Assembly (NCBI RefSeq): GCF_026151205.1
Contig: NC_087079.1
Coordinates: 496,001 to 560,000, forward strand
Reading direction: 5' to 3'
DNA from: Bolinopsis microptera
Lineage: Eukaryota > Ctenophora > Tentaculata > Lobata > Bolinopsidae
DNA: 64,000 nt
Part shown: piece by piece, positions 60,343 to 64,000 of the stretch
Numbering within the stretch: the first letter of the stretch is position 1
How the letters are laid out: each line of letters opens with the position of its first letter
Program-made: the position numbers and the translations under genes
Notes under the pieces: model-generated
What the model was told of the DNA's origin: nothing
The model's database searches: none
Seen by the model: the letters and a program-made list of their open reading frames with translations, nothing else

Positions 60343-60812
60343 CTTAGTATCCTTATTTCGTGCACAATTTGAAACCTTTTAATTATTTATTTAAGATATT
60401 ATGTTTTTATTTTGTTTGGTTGTATAACTTTCATTTAACTGATTGGGATCTGACACATGTAATTTTGTAATGATCTTTCTAATTTCTAATTTCTAATTTC
60501 TAATTTCTAATTTCTAATAATTTCTATGTGTATATATCCGTGCCATTTTACTGACACCACGGCATCAACTTTAACGCGACTTTCCGCAAAAACCGTAAAA
60601 CATATACAACTGAAACTTTTTTGACTGGGTCAAATGCTTTAATGGCCTTCAAATCAGCATGAAAAAAATAAAAAATTGGCCAAGGAATAATAATTTTAGT
60701 GCCCAAAATTTGGACTCTCAAGTGGTGTCAAAAACGCGAATTAAATAGGTAATAATTATTTTAGTCTCTCGAGTCTTGACACCACTTTAGGGTTAGACGG
60801 GTTCCTGCTAGT

Positions 60813-61288
60813 ATTATGTAAATGTTCAGGGCCCTTCTGTAAAAACATTAAGAATACATCTAATGATGCTACTATCAATATCATATTATGTAAATGTTCA
60901 GGGCCCTTCTGTAAAAACATTAAGAATACATCTAATGATGCTACTATCAATATCATATTATGTAAATGTTCAGGGCCCTTCTGTAAAAACATTAAGAATA
61001 CATCTAATGATGCTACTATCAATATCATATTATGTAAATGTTCAGGGCCCTTCTGTAAAAACATTAAGAATACATCTAATGATGCTACTATCAATATCAT
61101 ATTATGTAAATGTTCAGGGCCCTTCTGTAAAAACATTAAGAATACATCTAATGATGCTACTATCAATATCATATTATGTAAATGTTCAGGGCCCTTCTGT
61201 AAAAACATTAAGAATACATCTAATGATGCTACTATCAATATCATATTATGTAAATGTTCAGGGCCCTTCTGTAAAAACATTAAGAATC
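60813..61288 (+). repeat. 72-bp minisatellite, right part (about 6.6 units)
   Basis: Continues in register with 54649-54896. The two parts together make 724 bp, about ten whole units. Units are nearly identical. Confidence 0.95.
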
Positions 61289-63218
61289 ATAGGCGAGTGA
61301 TTTAATTGGATTTTTGACCGTAGAAAAAATATGTTGGATTGTTTTCTAAACTAATTATCAAACAGTTCAGCTAATCACAGTGCTGGCAAGCACGAGCGGT
61401 GTCTTTATTTGGGGTATACTATGTACCCCCTTTACTATTGTACCCCCTTTACTATTATACCCCCTTAACTATTATACCCCCTCTACTATTATACCCCCTT
61501 TGGTACACGTTGGAAGCCTCTTTCGTGCACGCGAAGCGTGCACTCCGGCCGGCGGCCGAAGGCCGCCGCCTCCGGCAGGAGTTTTTCAGGCATTAAGACT
61601 AATCGGAAGTCGTTCAGCAGATTTATTTTTAGTTCAAAACATTCTTAGTACAGTCAAATCCGTCCTAATTTAAGCCTTTGTCGGACAAAATTCGCAACAA
61701 AGCGATTTTAACGGGATATGGTCGGGACAGGTCCCAGGAATCATTCCAGAGAGTTCCCAAAATCCTCGACTTCAGGAAAATCCACAATTACCACTTTTTT
61801 ACCACCTTTTTACCACTTTGGTTTTCTGCAAATAAGTCACGTTCTGAATATCCTAGAAGATTCTAGTTTAAAGCATTGTGTTTAGAAAACAAAGAAGAAC
61901 AACTTTTCCTTTAACAACTTTTTCAAAAATAAATTATTTAATTAATAAATTAAATAATTAATAAAATTTCAAATATTTCAAAAATATATTTTCATAAAAA
62001 ATGTTCACAATTACATTCCACGTGCAATGAACTAATTTTTATAAAAATTTTCACTTTCAATATTTTGGACTTGTAAAATTTTCGAAATTCGTAAAGAATA
62101 ACCACTATTTATCACTTTTTACCACATTGAATCTCCGCTAATAAAACGACTTCTGAATGTCGTCGAAGGTTCTAGATTGAACCAATGTGTTCAAAATATA
62201 AAAGAGAACAACTTTTTATCTGACAACCTTTGGATTAGATAATTAATTGATTTATTAATTAAATAATAATTAAATTTTTAAAAATTTCAAAATATACTTT
62301 TTATCAAAAATATTTGCCGTGACGTAAAATGAATTTACTTGAATAACAGAACATACACCGTCACATAGATTAGATAACAGATTTAAAAAATTCAGATAAA
62401 TGGAATAAACGGTAAAATATCAAAATTTGTACGATACTATTATAGCTTATTTATAAATATTTACACATCATATCTCTCGACTTACAGAAACATCAACTGG
62501 ATTAGACCACAGAACTGCCTCTCTGCAAATCAAAACATCTGCAAAACGATGTGCGAAACGGATTGAAAATGACGAAGTTATCAAGCAATTTGTTTATCTC
62601 GTTAGCGAAATTGATTGGGTTATCAATGATTACCTAATTGCTTATCACGTGACAGGGTGCTAGGATACCGTAATTGGGCTTTCTGCACGATTTCTGTGCC
62701 ACGCTTTCACTGGATCAGACACCACCAGTCGGATCCACGGAGTTGGTAAGGATCGGCTATTCAGAACGATTCCGATAGTGGGAATCTAGTGCACTAAGCT
62801 ACGGAGAAAGTCACGAGAAATTTTTGGGCGAGCGAATTAGGAACTTAGTAAGAGCCTAACGTATGTGTACTATACCACCTCCCCCCTCCCCCGCACAATA
62901 ATTTACCCTGTCTGTAATCCGGTTTGAGGATTTATCATTTAGTGCGATCTCTACGTTACAGAATGGACATTTGTTTAAACTGTGTTCGCGGACTAAAGAT
63001 GGTCCTGTCTCAGTTACAACGAACTCCTCTTCATTGGCCGATATAATAGTTAACAGCACTATGTTTACAGTATGCACTGAAGGGGTATCCTAGTTGCTTG
63101 AACTTTTAACAGGTGCCCCGCCTCATTTAAACCTCAATTAAGTTTCCTATCATTCGGTTGAGTCGACCGTTGAGATCCCTTAGATCCAATGGATCCTTAG
63201 CTACTCCCTAGACTAGGT
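61289..63218. other. No recognised gene
   Basis: Contains a 17-bp-type repeat at 61424-61501 and then strongly AT-rich sequence (about 61860-62480) in which two blocks resemble each other (61791-62000 and 62103-62320; both contain ACTTTTTACCAC-like motifs and TAATTAATAAATTAA-like runs). A reverse frame at 62856-63077 has a CPFC motif, but I cannot assign it. Confidence 0.4.
61424..61501 (+). repeat. 17-bp tandem repeat, five copies
   Basis: Unit approximately ACCCCCTTTACTATTGT, with CTTAACT and CTCTACT variants. Confidence 0.88.
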
Positions 63219-63285
63219 GACACTGGGATTCGAACCCTGAACCTCTGCGCAGAAGGCGGATGCTCTAACCGCTAGGCTAGATATG
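63219..63285 (-). repeat. tRNA-derived sequence (SINE head or tRNA pseudogene)
   Basis: On the reverse strand an A-box-like TAGCCTAGCGGTTAGAGC is followed by an anticodon-like loop CTTCTGC (would be TCT, arginine) and a B box GGGTTCGAATCCC. The acceptor stem does not pair and the D, anticodon and T stems each have a mismatch, so it is not a working tRNA. This is the usual look of a tRNA-derived SINE, but its 3' body is not identified. Confidence 0.6.
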
Positions 63286-63755
63286 AATCTTTGGAACTGG
63301 TCTATGGTCACTGTCTGCAATAATACACACAAGACGTCACTCAGAGCTGAATCAGTCATGCCGTTGTACTGCCGTTTAATTTCGTTCAGTGACCAGGGGT
63401 TGTTGATCCAACCTGTGGTGCGTTGATTTCTTTATTTATACAAGGTATGAGAGGCGTCAGGATAAAGAATAGGACTGTACGTATCCGTTTCAAATTTGCT
63501 GGGCATAGTTTAAAAGTTAGTGCACTTACTTAAAAGATAAATAGTTTAAATAGTACCTGAGGACAGCAACCCTTTCCATATTTCATTCCATGCAAATTTA
63601 CATTGTCGATCATTCGCCCTCTTAAAGCTATTCACCGAAACTAACTCCTCATTTGCCTGGTAAATTAAAACATTGTATTGGTTAAGAATAGCTGATTTCA
63701 TAAAAATCGAGATCACTAGATGAAGCAAGACTTTCAGTTCTTGAACAGAAGTCGC
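63286..63755. other. No recognised gene
   Basis: Spacer with no recognised coding sequence. Confidence 0.35.
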
Positions 63756-64000
63756 AATCTTCAACAGCAGACATCAAGTGCGAACAGCTCCCGCCAACAT
63801 TCTTATCGTGTTTACCATCAGCAGCAGGTGTGGGATGAGAATGACCTAGATCCGATAAGCTGGGATGGAAGATGAACAATGGGACACATGTACCAGTGAC
63901 CACTCTTATGAGTACAGCTCCGAAAAAGCTCATTCAAAAAATCAGTTGCAAATGTTTAAAGTCAGGTTGTGGCAATGCTTGTTCATGCAGAAAAGCAGGA
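63756..64000 (+). pseudogene. Frameshifted fragment with cysteine-rich (CxC) end, cut by window edge
   Basis: Three frames, read in order, give EQLPPT, then RQHSYRVYHQQQVWDENDLD, then WKMNNGTHVPVT and KLIQKISCKCLKSGCGNACS. This order (LPPT, QHSYRVY, W..NDLDP, then CxCxxxxCxxxCxCRKxG) recalls a protein type widespread in invertebrate genomes and often repeated, probably linked to mobile elements (from memory). At least two frameshifts are needed, so this copy is broken. It runs off the window. Confidence 0.5.

Larger units (their letters stand above)
54897..60812 (+). mobile_element. Non-LTR retrotransposon (CR1/L2-like LINE), nearly intact
   Basis: A 5.9-kb two-ORF element interrupts the 72-bp minisatellite. 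The 5' segment begins CTTACTATATATAAAGCGAG. ORF1 is at 54922-56765 (one frameshift) and ORF2 at 56758-60342 (open). After ORF2 the 3' region carries a short (TTTCTAA)n repeat at about 60478-60520, a typical 3' tail, and then about 290 bp before the minisatellite resumes. The esterase-like ORF1 plus endonuclease-RT ORF2 layout suggests the CR1/L2 side of the LINE tree; the clade is inferred, not computed. No target duplication is evident. A relic of a related element lies at 5.4-7.0 kb. Confidence 0.9.

Noticed and set aside
60756-61300. Frames of 174 and 145 codons in the 72-bp minisatellite.
   Set aside because: Period 72 is divisible by three, so both strands stay open; there is no domain and no conserved flank.
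63219-63285. Functional tRNA-Arg (TCT).
   Set aside because: A and B boxes are good, but the acceptor stem does not pair and each of the other stems has a mismatch.

Overview
This is a eukaryotic window, almost certainly from an invertebrate animal. Spliced genes with GT-AG introns, a metazoan-type 14-3-3 pair, a CEP19 (ciliary/centrosomal) orthologue, a seven-helix receptor, a LINE retrotransposon, MITEs and very long minisatellites all point that way. I cannot name the species. Nothing bacterial (operons, ribosome binding sites, CRISPR) is present, and the DNA is mostly AT-rich, non-coding and repetitive.

Layout. 1-11,900: no recognisable host gene. It holds a fold-back element (3.4-4.6 kb), an internally deleted reverse-strand LINE relic (5.4-7.0 kb), short GC-rich dispersed repeats (7.5-9.1 kb) and a frameshifted retroelement fragment (10.4-11.2 kb). 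11.97-18.33 kb: a 14-3-3 cluster. An intronless epsilon-like gene is followed by a five-exon zeta-like gene, and then by a second copy of exons 3-5 with no exons 1-2 of its own. The splice phases allow a shared 5' half to join either 3' half. 20.8-30.1 kb: three megasatellites (16-bp x 38, 34-bp x about 76, and a 12-bp-based array of about 5.07 kb with an internal 1.63-kb tandem duplication). 30.75 kb: CEP19, single exon. 31-38 kb: microsatellites, an E-box-like repeat and two Harbinger-like MITEs. 38.5-41.5 kb: a 52-bp satellite interrupted by direct and inverted 474-bp units that form a large palindrome. 41.8-44.3 kb: a duplicated 272-bp block and GC-rich fold-back repeats. 44.67-46.25 kb: a reverse-strand rhodopsin-like receptor gene, 5' end not found. 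46.9-47.7 kb: a TTAA-flanked inverted-repeat element. 49.4-53.2 kb: a four-exon gene for an 883-residue Q/N/P-rich protein with an N-terminal GWNDPP motif. 54.6-61.3 kb: a nearly intact two-ORF LINE sitting inside a 72-bp minisatellite. 61.3-64 kb: a tRNA-derived repeat and a broken cysteine-rich fragment at the edge.

The host genes have no obvious shared pathway. 14-3-3 proteins bind phosphoserine/threonine clients, CEP19 acts at the centriole and ciliary base, and the receptor is a membrane protein. The points most worth a second look are the 14-3-3 alternative 3' halves, the tandemly copied 5' splice site in the Q/N/P-rich gene, the satellite/palindrome block at 38.5-41.5 kb, and the LINE inserted in register within its minisatellite. 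All coordinates and translations were read by eye; no alignment, folding or database search was run.
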